From Campylobacter estrildidarum (GTDB lineage: Bacteria; Campylobacterota; Campylobacteria; Campylobacterales; Campylobacteraceae), in contig NZ_NXLZ01000011.1 in assembly GCF_005406205.1 (NCBI RefSeq), positions 1 to 64,000 of the forward strand: a DNA stretch of 64,000 nucleotides. The letters run 5' to 3'. This document shows, piece after piece, positions 35,981 through 44,946 of the stretch (position 1 is its first letter; the number at the start of each line of letters is the position of its first letter). A model generated the notes under the pieces. It did not search any database, was not told the DNA's origin, and saw only the letters and a program-made list of their open reading frames with translations. Position numbers and translations under genes: made by a program.

Positions 35981-36700
35981 TTAAAAATTTTTATAAAATT
36001 TCAAAGCTCTTTCATAGTCTTCTTTAGTATCTATACCCATACTATTAGTCACAATTTCAAGCATTTTGATTTTCTTTCCATTTTCAATCGCTCTTAATTG
36101 TTCTAGCTTTTCAGTCCTTTCAAGCATAGAATTTTTTAAAGTACAAAACTCTCTTAAAGCTTTTACACTATAAGCATAAATTCCTAAATGCCCTTTAAAA
36201 TCATCTTGATAATCTTCTCTTTCATAAGGAATTTTTGATCTTGAAAAATATAAGGCAAAATTATCTTTATCACAAACTACTTTAACCAAATTAGGATCAT
36301 CGGCTTGTTTTTTATCTATACTTTTATAGCAGCTTACCATAAAAGCTTCTTTATCTAAGCAAGAATGTGCAAATTCTTTAAATAAAAGCAAATTTTTACT
36401 TTCTATAAAAGGCTCGTCCGCTTGCACATTAATGATAATTTCATCATTTCTTAAAGCAAGTTTTTGACAAGCTTCATTGATTCTATCTGTACCGCTTTCA
36501 TGTTCTTTACTCGTTAAAACTGCTTTAAAATGATACTTTGTAGCAAGCTCTAAAATTTCTTCATCATCAACCGCTATGCAAACTTCATCGACGCTTTGAA
36601 CTTGCTTAGCAGTTGCTATAAACATAGGAACGCCACCTATATCACAAAGAATTTTTTTAGGAAAACGACTTGAGTTTAATCTTGTAGGTATAATAATCAT
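35981..36700 (-). CDS. kdsB: 3-deoxy-manno-octulosonate cytidylyltransferase KdsB
   Basis: 239 residues from ATG 36700, which overlaps the thrC stop as ATGA; an in-frame ATG four codons upstream is unlikely. The nucleotidyltransferase motif IPTRLNSSRFPKK, plus VQADEPF and YFSRSKIPYERE, identify CMP-Kdo synthetase. It provides the sugar used by WaaA at 18351-19508. Confidence 0.95.
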   Translation of the reverse strand: MIIIPTRLNSSRFPKKILCDIGGVPMFIATAKQVQSVDEVCIAVDDEEILELATKYHFKAVLTSKEHESGTDRINEACQKLALRNDEIIINVQADEPFIESKNLLLFKEFAHSCLDKEAFMVSCYKSIDKKQADDPNLVKVVCDKDNFALYFSRSKIPYEREDYQDDFKGHLGIYAYSVKALREFCTLKNSMLERTEKLEQLRAIENGKKIKMLEIVTNSMGIDTKEDYERALKFYKNF

Positions 36701-38106
36701 TTTTTCATCCATTCTAAAATTTCATTTTCAACTTCTTCGCTTTTACAAACTCTTTTATCTTTTAAATTTAAATCAAAAAGTTTAGAAATTTCTTCTTTTA
36801 TTTCTAGATTAAATTTCTTGGCCAAAAGTCTAAAGTCTTCTTTCTCATCAATACAATCTCTTTCAAAAATTGCCTTAATCATACTTGGGGTAAATTTTGT
36901 CCATTCAGCAGTTGAAGTGATAATGCTTGGTTTTGAAATATCTAGCATTTTAAAACAAGTTGCGGTGTGTGGATCGATTAAGGTTTTACTTTCTTTTATA
37001 AATCTCATACATTCATTATCTTCACAAAAATCAGCTTCAAAATCTTCTTGTAAACTTTGCAATTCTTTTTGATTAAGGGTAAAATAATTTTGATTTTTAA
37101 GTAAATTCATTAATTCATTTGTTCTTAAATCTCCAAATTTATCAAAAAGTAATCTTTCTATATTAGAAGAAATCAGTATATCCATAGCTGGAGATATAGT
37201 CTTTTTAAGAATTTTATCGCGTAGATCATAAACGCCTTCATTGAAAAATTCGCTTAAAATATTATTTGCATTGGATGCGATTTTTATTTTTGCAATTTTA
37301 GCACCCATTTTTTTTGCATAATAGGCTCCTAAAGCATTTCCGAAATTTCCACTAGGAACTATAATTTCAACTTTTTCTTTAAATTCATTCCATAATTTTA
37401 AACTTGCATAATAATGATAGATTATTTGAAATAAAATGCGTCCAAAATTGACAGAATTTGCAGCACAAAGTTCATAATCTTGTATTTTTAAATTTTTTCT
37501 AAATTCTTCTTTTGAAAGTAGATTTTTTAAAATACGTTGCGTATCATCAAAATTTCCTTCAATGGCTAAAACTTTTAAATTATCTTTATCTAAAGCTCTC
37601 ATTTGAAGTTCTTGCAAGGAACTTGTTCCTCCATTTGGATACATACAAGCAACTCTAATATTCTCTAAATTCTCAAAGCTTTTAAGTGTAGCAGGACCTG
37701 TATCTCCACTTGTAGCGCACATGATTAAAATTTTTTTATCCTTTGAAAATTCATTTAAAAGAACTCCAAAAGGTTGCAAAGCCATATCTTTAAAAGCTCT
37801 TGTGGGTCCGTGCCAAAGCTCATTAATATAAATCTTATCATCTATTTTTTTTAATTCTATAGCAGAGTGATGATCAAATTTTTCATAACTTTGAAGAGCT
37901 TTTTTAAATAATTCTTCATAACCAAATTCAAAGCTTTCTATCAATTTTAAAGCAAAATCATTATAAGAAAGTTCGCTGTATTTCTCCCCATCAAAATAAG
38001 GCAAATTTAAAGGCGAATAAAGTCCTCCTTGTGGCGCATTAGGATTGATCAACGCTTCTTTAAAATCTGCTTTATTATTAATATTTCTACTTTCAACTAA
38101 AGTCAA
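36697..38106 (-). CDS. thrC: Threonine synthase
   Basis: 469-residue PLP enzyme converting O-phosphohomoserine to threonine. ELWHGPTRAFKDMALQ carries the PLP-lysine region, CATSGDTGPATLKSF and PSGNFGNALGAYYAKKMGAK follow. It is of the longer, non-allosteric type found in ε-proteobacteria. It overlaps lpxK by 4 bases. Confidence 0.95.
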   Translation of the reverse strand: MTLVESRNINNKADFKEALINPNAPQGGLYSPLNLPYFDGEKYSELSYNDFALKLIESFEFGYEELFKKALQSYEKFDHHSAIELKKIDDKIYINELWHGPTRAFKDMALQPFGVLLNEFSKDKKILIMCATSGDTGPATLKSFENLENIRVACMYPNGGTSSLQELQMRALDKDNLKVLAIEGNFDDTQRILKNLLSKEEFRKNLKIQDYELCAANSVNFGRILFQIIYHYYASLKLWNEFKEKVEIIVPSGNFGNALGAYYAKKMGAKIAKIKIASNANNILSEFFNEGVYDLRDKILKKTISPAMDILISSNIERLLFDKFGDLRTNELMNLLKNQNYFTLNQKELQSLQEDFEADFCEDNECMRFIKESKTLIDPHTATCFKMLDISKPSIITSTAEWTKFTPSMIKAIFERDCIDEKEDFRLLAKKFNLEIKEEISKLFDLNLKDKRVCKSEEVENEILEWMKK

Positions 38107-39026
38107 TCAAAACTCCTTACATACTGATGTAATCTTTCTTTAAAATTTTCTTTTAATTCTATATTTAATTCTATAATTTGACACTTAAAGCCAAAATCTT
38201 TTACTTTAACATAATCCTTAAAAGTAAGCATTAAAGTATCACAATTATGTTTTTTAAGCAAATCTTCAAGCTCATCTTTTTTAAATTCATAATGATCTTT
38301 AAAAAAATAACAAGCCCTAGCCTTTATAAAATGTTCATAAAGCCTAAAAGGTTTAGCAATGGCTGTTACTAATATAGCCTTAGGATTTTCCTTAGTATAA
38401 GAATAGCGGATAAAATCCCTACCTTCGAGTGCTATAAAGTCAGCTTTTTTGCTATAAAATTTTGGCAAACGATACACCCCACTAGGTAAAGTAAAATTAA
38501 AATAAGGTTTTACTTGACTCTCTAGTAAAATATCGAATTTTTGAATATGAAATTTAGAAAAAGCATCGTCTAGTAAAACCACCTTTGCGCCTAAATCAAA
38601 AGCTTTTTTTATTCCCTCTACCCTATTTTCACTTACAAGTACACCTGAAATTTTTTCTTCAAAAGCATACTCCATCGCTTCATCACCACTTTGTAAAACA
38701 TCAACTAAAATTTCATCATTACACTTAACAACAACCAAACCTTTACTTTTCCTTTTGTAACCCCTAAGCACAATGAAAACATTCTCAAATTCTCCTGCGA
38801 TTGCTTTACAAAGCGGAGTTTTGCCATTTCCTCCAAAGCTTAAATTACCTACGCTAATAACAGGCTTTTCAAAATTGATTTTTTTTCTAAAGCAGGTATT
38901 TAAAATAGCAATTAAAGCATAAAGCATACTCAAAGGCAAAAGTGTGTAAGCTAAACATTTTTGAAAAAAGCTAGGGTTAAAAAAATAACGATCTAGCCAA
39001 AGTTTATATTTTTTATCTTCACTCAC
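38103..39026 (-). CDS. lpxK: Tetraacyldisaccharide 4'-kinase LpxK
   Basis: 307-residue membrane-associated kinase that phosphorylates lipid A precursor at 4'. An N-terminal hydrophobic helix (about 20-45) precedes PVISVGNLSFGGNGKTP, the Walker A motif, and VLLDDAFSKFHIQKFDI. It overlaps nadE by 8 bases. Confidence 0.94.
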   Translation of the reverse strand: MSEDKKYKLWLDRYFFNPSFFQKCLAYTLLPLSMLYALIAILNTCFRKKINFEKPVISVGNLSFGGNGKTPLCKAIAGEFENVFIVLRGYKRKSKGLVVVKCNDEILVDVLQSGDEAMEYAFEEKISGVLVSENRVEGIKKAFDLGAKVVLLDDAFSKFHIQKFDILLESQVKPYFNFTLPSGVYRLPKFYSKKADFIALEGRDFIRYSYTKENPKAILVTAIAKPFRLYEHFIKARACYFFKDHYEFKKDELEDLLKKHNCDTLMLTFKDYVKVKDFGFKCQIIELNIELKENFKERLHQYVRSFD

Positions 39027-39780
39027 TCTTAAAATCCATCAAATTGGCAATTTTAGGCATAGATCTTTTAAAAGCATTGTTAGCAATCCTTGACTTTAAC
39101 ATATCAAGTAATTTTTTATCTAATTGCTCCATAACTTGCCTATCATCTCTTTCTATCGCTTTCAAGCCTACATCTATTTGCTCGTAAGTAAAACCTAAAT
39201 CTTTTTCATCGCTTTGATTTTCCCAAAGATCAGCACTCGGAATTTTTTTGATAAAATTTTCATGCAAATTTAAAAATTTAGCTAGTTTATACACTTGTGT
39301 TTTATAAAGCTCTCCTATAGGATTAAAAGCACAAGCTAAATCTCCATAAATCGTTCCATAGCCTAAAAGCAGCTCGCTTTTATTGGAGGTCCCTACCACT
39401 AAAGAATTTTTCATCATAGAATAATCATAAAGCAAACTCATTCTAATACGCGCAGCATAATTTCCTATACGAATTTTATCAATATCTTCACTTTGTTCTA
39501 TAAAAGCATCAAGTATTTTTTGAATTGAAATGATTTTATATTCTATTTTCAAATCATTACAAAGCATTAAAGCATCATTTAAGTGTTCTTTGCTTGAAAA
39601 TTGCGTAGGCATTAAAAGTGCAAAAACATTTTCATTTAAAGCTTTTTTACAAAGTGTCGCTACTAAAGCAGAATCAATTCCTCCACTAAGCCCTAAAACA
39701 ACACCATTTTTTTTATTTTTTTGAATTTGTTCTTTAATAAAAGCGCATAAATTTTTAAAAATTAACTCGCATTGCATCAC
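39019..39780 (-). CDS. nadE: NH3-dependent NAD+ synthetase
   Basis: 253 residues. The ATP pyrophosphatase motif GLSGGIDSAL is near residue 30; GTSNKSELLLGYGTIYGD and the C-terminal KRSMPKI match the ammonia-dependent class, which lacks a glutaminase domain. It makes NAD from deamido-NAD. Confidence 0.96.
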   Translation of the reverse strand: MMQCELIFKNLCAFIKEQIQKNKKNGVVLGLSGGIDSALVATLCKKALNENVFALLMPTQFSSKEHLNDALMLCNDLKIEYKIISIQKILDAFIEQSEDIDKIRIGNYAARIRMSLLYDYSMMKNSLVVGTSNKSELLLGYGTIYGDLACAFNPIGELYKTQVYKLAKFLNLHENFIKKIPSADLWENQSDEKDLGFTYEQIDVGLKAIERDDRQVMEQLDKKLLDMLKSRIANNAFKRSMPKIANLMDFKSE

Positions 39781-39803
39781 TTGCCTTTAAAATAATTCAG
39801 TAG

Positions 39804-39809
39804 TATAAT
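39804..39809 (+). promoter_or_regulatory. -10 box of the metallo-hydrolase gene
   Basis: TATAAT on the plus strand 34 bases before the ATG at 39843, in the 62-base divergent gap between nadE and this gene. An AAGG ribosome site is weak here (AAAAAGGC). Confidence 0.45.
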
Positions 39810-39842
39810 TATATATAAATTTCCAAACAAAAAGGCTAAAAA

Positions 39843-40439
39843 ATGCAAATTATCAAACAAGCTTGTGGCCCTTATGAAACAAATTGTTATATTTTATCTA
39901 CAGAAAAAGGCGAATTTATAATCGATCCTGGATTTGAAGCTTTAAAATTTATACAAAAGCACGTTAAAAATCCTTTAGCTATTTTAAATACTCACGGACA
40001 TTATGATCATGTGTGGGATAATGCTAAGGTAAAAAAAGAATACAATATCCCTATTTATATACATAAAAACGATGAATTTATGCTCAACGATCCATTTGAA
40101 AAAGGATTTGAACATAGCAAGGCTGATTTTTTGGTTCAAGATGAAAATATATTTGATATCAATGGGATTAATTTTAAATTTCATTTTTTGCCTGGACATA
40201 CCCCAGGCTGTACTATGATAGAAGTTGTCGGTGAAGATTTAATGTTTAGCGGAGATTTTTTGTTTTATAGAAGTATAGGGAGATGGGATTTTCCATACTC
40301 AGATCCAAATCTTATGAAAGAAAGCTTGCAAAGAGTAATGAGTTATGAAAATGATTTTAAACTTTTACCTGGACACGGACAAGAAACAACTCTAAAAGCT
40401 GAGCAAGCACATTTGCCTTCTTGGCTAAGATTTTTTTAG
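39843..40439 (+). CDS. Metallo-beta-lactamase-fold hydrolase (glyoxalase II-like)
   Basis: 198-residue MBL-fold protein. The metal-binding NTHGHYDHVWDN (H-x-H-x-D-H), FLPGHTPGCTM, FSGDFLF and LPGHGQET motifs are all present. Small members of this type hydrolyse thioesters such as S-lactoylglutathione or act as sulfur dioxygenase-like enzymes; substrate is not determined. It is followed after 9 bases by a small membrane-protein gene. Confidence 0.86.
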   Translation: MQIIKQACGPYETNCYILSTEKGEFIIDPGFEALKFIQKHVKNPLAILNTHGHYDHVWDNAKVKKEYNIPIYIHKNDEFMLNDPFEKGFEHSKADFLVQDENIFDINGINFKFHFLPGHTPGCTMIEVVGEDLMFSGDFLFYRSIGRWDFPYSDPNLMKESLQRVMSYENDFKLLPGHGQETTLKAEQAHLPSWLRFF

Positions 40440-40448
40440 GAGTAAAAT

Positions 40449-40757
40449 TTGGATAGTTTGGACTTATTTTTAGTTTATTTTTTTATATTTTTAAACATTT
40501 TTGCTTTACTGGGCTTACTTTTTGGAAATAATAAAAAAAATCAATTCAATGAAAAAAAATTCTATAGAATTTGCCCCTGTAAAAGAATGGCTGAAAACGG
40601 TTCCTTAAGCACGATTTGTATGTATTGTGCAATAGGAGGATTTTTTTACAGTATGCTTTCGATTGGACTTATAGGGTTTGGAAACTGGGCTTTAAACGTG
40701 ATTTTAATTCTTACGCTTTCATCTGCATTTTTGGGCTGGAAGTTAAAATTAGATTGA
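40449..40757 (+). CDS. Small conserved membrane protein
   Basis: 102 residues from TTG 40449, with AGGAG (40438-40442) 6 bases before it. Two hydrophobic segments (about 6-22 and 60-95) flank a basic, cysteine-containing stretch (RICPCKRMAENG and ICMYC). Function unknown. Its last 47 bases overlap the 3' end of the sensor-kinase gene on the other strand, which looks like a joint of the respiratory island. Confidence 0.68.
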   Translation: MDSLDLFLVYFFIFLNIFALLGLLFGNNKKNQFNEKKFYRICPCKRMAENGSLSTICMYCAIGGFFYSMLSIGLIGFGNWALNVILILTLSSAFLGWKLKLD

Positions 40758-42339
40758 TTGTAAATTCTGCTCCATTGTCTTTATTTTCTGCATATAAATT
40801 GCCTTTAAAATTTTTCTCTATAATTACTTTACTCATATACAAGCCTATACCCGTTCCCATATTGGCATGTTTTGTACTGATATAAGGTTCAAAAATTTTT
40901 TCTACAGGCGAAATAGTAATTCCTCCTCCATTATCTTTAATTTTAATAAAAATATTTTGATTTTCTCTTGTAAGTGATATTTTTATACAAGGATTTTTAA
41001 TTTTTCGCTCTATTAAAACATCCTTAGCATTACAAAGTATATTCAAAATCGCTTGAGAAAATTGATTTTGAAATCCATAAAATTCAATTTCTTCTTTAAA
41101 ATCTTTTTTGACGTTTATTGAGTGCTCTTTAAAAGAAGATTCTAACAATTTCAAAGTCTTATCTAAAGTTTTTTCTATGGAAAAAACTATTTTTTCTGTA
41201 TTTGGCTTAAAAAAATTTCTAAAATCATCTATAGTTTTTGACATATAGGATATTAAATTTTCGGCACTTTTTTCTTGTTTTTTAAAATTCTCGCAATCTA
41301 ATCTTTTTAATTCCATCATTAAACCTAAATGAGTAATGATTGCACTAAGTTCTGTTAAAGGTTGTCTCCATTGATGGGCAATATTCCCTATCATTTCACC
41401 CATACTAGCTAAACGACTTTGATGCATTAAAATTCTTTCTTGCTCTCTTCTTTTTTGGAGTTCAATTTGAATTTTTTGCTCTAAATTAGCATTTAAGTGT
41501 CTTAAAGAATTCTCACTAATCTCTAATCTTTTGATTAATACCTTAAAGCCATAATGTAAAATCAATAAAATAATTAAAATTAAAAATAAAGACAATATTA
41601 AAGCTTCAATAAAAGATTTCTTTATAATATCTTCTTGTTCAGTAATATCTTGATAAAAAATCATTTTTGCTTGTTTATCATCAACATCAAATAAAGTAAA
41701 AGAATGAAGTATAAAGGTTTGACTGCCTTTTGTTATTAAGTTTCCATCTTGATATTCTTTATTAAAAACAATATTCCCTTTTAATTCTGAAAAATCTTGT
41801 ATTTCTTTTAAAAAATATTCTGCCGCTAAGCAAAATTCAATCCAACCAAGTAATTTGTTTTTCTCATAAAAAGGAGTTAAAATGTGATAAGTTAAGATAT
41901 CTTTATCAAGAAAAAAATATTCATTTTTTGCATTTTTCGGATTTAAAGATCGATTTTTTATTCCTAAAAAAGTTAAAAGTTGTCCTTGATTGTTAAAAAA
42001 TTTCATATTAAGTAAATAAGGATTTTCCTCTTTTAAGACTTTAAATCTTGCTTGAGTTAAAATTTTTATTTTTTCTATATCTTGATTTTTTATATAGTTT
42101 TTTATATTGTCAGATTCTAAATTTGCTTTCGCCCTACTTGTATAAAATTCTTTAGTACGCTTTAAAGTTGTAGTGTAAATATTTGCAATTTCGCCTTTAA
42201 ATTCTTCTTTTGATAAACTGATTAAATTCCTTATATCAATCTGTCTTAAAAAACTAAATACTATGCAAGTTAAAATAAATAAAACTATAACTAAAATCAT
42301 TGTCTTTGTTTTGGTTGAAAATTTTAAATACAAACGCAT
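40711..42339 (-). CDS. Membrane sensor histidine kinase next to the tetrathionate reductase genes
   Basis: 542 residues. One N-terminal helix (about 13-31), a periplasmic sensor of about 210 residues with Cache-like features (NMKFFNNQGQLLTFLG), a second helix (about 245-265), then a dimerisation box with His322 in HQWRQPL and an ATPase domain with NAKDVL, KDNGGGI and GTGIGLYMSKVI. The HQWRQPL box is common in ε-proteobacterial kinases. It overlaps the response regulator by 16 bases, so they form one pair. The sensor is unlike the phosphonate-binding sensor of Salmonella TtrS. Its signal is presumably tetrathionate or a related oxidant, by position only. Confidence 0.83.
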   Translation of the reverse strand: MRLYLKFSTKTKTMILVIVLFILTCIVFSFLRQIDIRNLISLSKEEFKGEIANIYTTTLKRTKEFYTSRAKANLESDNIKNYIKNQDIEKIKILTQARFKVLKEENPYLLNMKFFNNQGQLLTFLGIKNRSLNPKNAKNEYFFLDKDILTYHILTPFYEKNKLLGWIEFCLAAEYFLKEIQDFSELKGNIVFNKEYQDGNLITKGSQTFILHSFTLFDVDDKQAKMIFYQDITEQEDIIKKSFIEALILSLFLILIILLILHYGFKVLIKRLEISENSLRHLNANLEQKIQIELQKRREQERILMHQSRLASMGEMIGNIAHQWRQPLTELSAIITHLGLMMELKRLDCENFKKQEKSAENLISYMSKTIDDFRNFFKPNTEKIVFSIEKTLDKTLKLLESSFKEHSINVKKDFKEEIEFYGFQNQFSQAILNILCNAKDVLIERKIKNPCIKISLTRENQNIFIKIKDNGGGITISPVEKIFEPYISTKHANMGTGIGLYMSKVIIEKNFKGNLYAENKDNGAEFTINLILTSSPKMQMKA

Positions 42340-43049
42340 TTATAACCTATACCAAATACATTTTCTATTGTTTTATCAGGAACTTTTTTTCTTAATTCTT
42401 TAATAATAGCTTTCAAAGCATCTTTATGATTTTCAGCGTCATTGTAGATTGAAAGCTCTAGCTCCTCAAAACTGACAACTCGATTTTTATTTCTTAAAAG
42501 ATACTCAAAAACTTGTTTTTCTTTTTTTGTAAGAATAGAAGTTTGATTATTATAAAATATACTAGACTTTAAAGGCTCATAAAAAACATTATTTTGCAAT
42601 ATTATCCTATAATCATCAGTATATTCATACATCCATTTAGCTACACTTTTTAAAGTATTTAAAAATTCATCCTTAGTAAAAGGTTTGATTAAAAATTTGC
42701 AAATATTAAGTTCAATAGCCTCTAAAAAATATTCTTTTTCACTATAAGCACTCACAATTACAATAGGAGTTTTTTTATATGTGGATCTTAATTCTTTTAA
42801 GACTTCAAGTCCATTTAATTTTGGTATACAAATATCCATAAAAATTACATCGGGATTTTTTTTATAAAATAAATTTAAAGCCTCTTCTCCATCTTTAGCC
42901 TCATAAACATTTTTAAAAAATAATTCCAAATTGGCACTTAAAGATCTTCTTACACCTTCTTCATCTTCAACATTTAAGACAGTCAAATTACCGAATAAAG
43001 CTAAAATCTCTTCCATGAGTATATTATACATAATTTTTAGCCAAATCAA
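42324..43049 (-). CDS. OmpR-type response regulator next to the tetrathionate reductase genes
   Basis: 241 residues (start uncertain: TTG 43049, or ATG 43031 or 43016). Receiver domain with VEDEE, phospho-acceptor Asp72 (FMDICIPKLNG) and Lys122, followed by a winged-helix DNA-binding domain (SILTKKEKQVFEYLLRNKNRVVSFEELE). It is divergent from ttrB across a 68-base gap, so it is the likely regulator of ttrBCA. Salmonella TtrR is LuxR/FixJ-type, so this is a different regulator class for the same enzyme. Confidence 0.84.
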   Translation of the reverse strand: MIWLKIMYNILMEEILALFGNLTVLNVEDEEGVRRSLSANLELFFKNVYEAKDGEEALNLFYKKNPDVIFMDICIPKLNGLEVLKELRSTYKKTPIVIVSAYSEKEYFLEAIELNICKFLIKPFTKDEFLNTLKSVAKWMYEYTDDYRIILQNNVFYEPLKSSIFYNNQTSILTKKEKQVFEYLLRNKNRVVSFEELELSIYNDAENHKDALKAIIKELRKKVPDKTIENVFGIGYKCVCI

Positions 43050-43117
43050 AAAATCTCTCTATTTTCTCTCTTTATTTTTTTAAAATAATTTAGTATTAAA
43101 AACTTTAAGGATATCAT

Positions 43118-43882
43118 ATGAATAAAAGACGCTTTTTTCTTAAACAAGGAGTTACTACCCTAGCTTTATTTTCTAGCGCAAAGGCTTTTAGTTTAAAAAA
43201 TCCTAGCAGGAATACAAAAAATCCTGGAGCATTAGGACAAAAAAATAAAAGATTTGCAATGGTAATCGATCTAAGAAAATGTGTAGGATGTCACGCTTGT
43301 ACTGCTAGTTGTAAAGTTGAAAATCAAGTTCCTAAAGATCAATTTAGAACTAATGTTGCCGAATTTGAAATTGGAGTTTTTCCTGATGTTAGAAAAGCTT
43401 TCTTGCCTCAACTTTGCAATCATTGTGAAAATCCTCCTTGTGTAAGTGTTTGCCCAACGGGTGCAACTTTTAAAAGATTAGATGGTATTGTTGTTGTCGA
43501 TAATGAAACGTGCTGGGGATGTGGATACTGCGTCAATGCTTGTCCTTATGATAAAAGATTTATCAATTCTCAAACCAAAGTAGTAGATAAATGTACTTTT
43601 TGTGCCCATAGACTAGATGCTGGATTACTTCCGGCTTGCGTTGAAACTTGCGTTGGAGGCGCAAGAATTATAGGTGATTTAAATGACAAAAATTCTTCAA
43701 TTTCTAAATTTTTAACTCAATTTCCAAGCTCCGTTTTAAAACAAAAAAGTGGAACAAAACCTCAAGTTTTTTATATAGGTTTAAATGGAGAATTATCAGA
43801 CAATGTAGTTTCTATGGATGATTTAGACGATACATTAAAATCAAAAAATGAAAAATTAACATGGCAAAGTAAAGGAGTTTAA
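43118..43882 (+). CDS. ttrB: Tetrathionate reductase iron-sulfur subunit TtrB (predicted)
   Basis: 254-residue four-cluster ferredoxin subunit. A twin-arginine signal (NKRRFFLK) opens the protein. Sixteen cysteines form four [4Fe-4S] sites: 55/58/61/65, 100/103/108/112, 132/135/138/142 and 159/162/174/178. It transfers electrons from the membrane subunit to TtrA in the periplasm. Size (Salmonella TtrB about 251) and the B-C-A gene order fit tetrathionate reductase. AAGGAT precedes the ATG. Confidence 0.83.
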   Translation: MNKRRFFLKQGVTTLALFSSAKAFSLKNPSRNTKNPGALGQKNKRFAMVIDLRKCVGCHACTASCKVENQVPKDQFRTNVAEFEIGVFPDVRKAFLPQLCNHCENPPCVSVCPTGATFKRLDGIVVVDNETCWGCGYCVNACPYDKRFINSQTKVVDKCTFCAHRLDAGLLPACVETCVGGARIIGDLNDKNSSISKFLTQFPSSVLKQKSGTKPQVFYIGLNGELSDNVVSMDDLDDTLKSKNEKLTWQSKGV

Positions 43883-43883
43883 T

Positions 43884-44945
43884 ATGGACTTTAATATTAT
43901 TCATTCAATTATAAGTATTACCCCTGAAAGACCTTGGGGTTTAAATATAGCAAATTATTTATTTCTTACAGGTATTTCAGCGGCTAATTTTATTTTTGCT
44001 AGTTTATATTTTATTTTTAAGCAAAAAAACTTTAAAAATATTGCCTTTTTAGCTTTAATCATTGCTTTTATTTTTTTAATGGTAGCACCCTTAAATTTGA
44101 TTGATGATTTAACTCAACCTGGAAGAATAGTCAATGTTTTTTTATATGGATGGGAAAATTTCTTTACTAGTCCTATGAAATGGGGAGTTTTGCTATTGAT
44201 TTTCTTCTTTTTTACTATCTTTTTAGAACTTTATCTTAGCTATCAAGTAGTTTTTAAACAAAAATTAAAATATCAAAAATCACTTTTTTATTGTAGTATC
44301 TTAGGCTTTATTTTAGCTTTAGGAATAGAATTTTATACTGCTTATTTAATTGCTATTTTAACTTCCTTTATATTCTTACATACTTCGATAATGCCTATTT
44401 TATTTTTAATATCTGCCTTGGTAAGTGGAAGTGGAATGTTAATATTAATAGCTGGATTTTATATCAAATTTTTTACAAAAGAAAAATTAGATTCTAGCTT
44501 ATTTACTACTCTTTCTAAATTTCTAGCTTGTTTTGCTTTACTCGATTTGATTATAAGAATTTTTTGGTTTAGCTTTTTATTGGTTTTTAACACAGAAGAT
44601 AAATTTATAGCTCAAATTTTCTTTCAAAAAGAAGGATTTTTTATCATCTTTGTAGATATGGGGCTTTGTCTTCTTTTACCTTTAATTATAGGTTTTTCAA
44701 GACTAAATCAAAAATTACCTTTTATTTTTTTAGCTGGTTGTTTAGGTGTACTTGGAAGTTTATTGTTTAGATATACTCTAGTTATTAAAGGACAATCTTT
44801 TCCAAAAACCACACCTTCTTTTTTAGAATATCACATAGATTTTTCAAATCTTATAGGCATAATTTGCAATTATGGACTTTTAATTGCACTTTTTTGCCTT
44901 GTTTTGGCATTTTTTAATAAAAATATACTTATAAAAGGAAATTAA
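43884..44945 (+). CDS. ttrC: Tetrathionate reductase membrane anchor TtrC (NrfD family, predicted)
   Basis: 353 residues with about nine transmembrane helices and no haem-ligand pattern of the cytochrome b type. It belongs to the NrfD/PsrC quinol-oxidising family; ERPWGLNIANYLFLTGIS is the typical N-terminal region. It would oxidise menaquinol and pass electrons to TtrB. The start lies 1 base after the ttrB stop, so the genes are coupled. Size is close to Salmonella TtrC (about 340). Confidence 0.82.
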   Translation: MDFNIIHSIISITPERPWGLNIANYLFLTGISAANFIFASLYFIFKQKNFKNIAFLALIIAFIFLMVAPLNLIDDLTQPGRIVNVFLYGWENFFTSPMKWGVLLLIFFFFTIFLELYLSYQVVFKQKLKYQKSLFYCSILGFILALGIEFYTAYLIAILTSFIFLHTSIMPILFLISALVSGSGMLILIAGFYIKFFTKEKLDSSLFTTLSKFLACFALLDLIIRIFWFSFLLVFNTEDKFIAQIFFQKEGFFIIFVDMGLCLLLPLIIGFSRLNQKLPFIFLAGCLGVLGSLLFRYTLVIKGQSFPKTTPSFLEYHIDFSNLIGIICNYGLLIALFCLVLAFFNKNILIKGN

Positions 44946-44946
44946 A

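Noticed and set aside
40616-40885. 89-residue plus-strand frame across the small membrane gene and kinase 3' end
   Set aside because: It overlaps two better supported genes and has no ribosome site.
40711-43049. Calling the two regulators TtrS and TtrR
   Set aside because: The sensor and DNA-binding domains are of different classes; only the position suggests the role, so no gene symbol was given.
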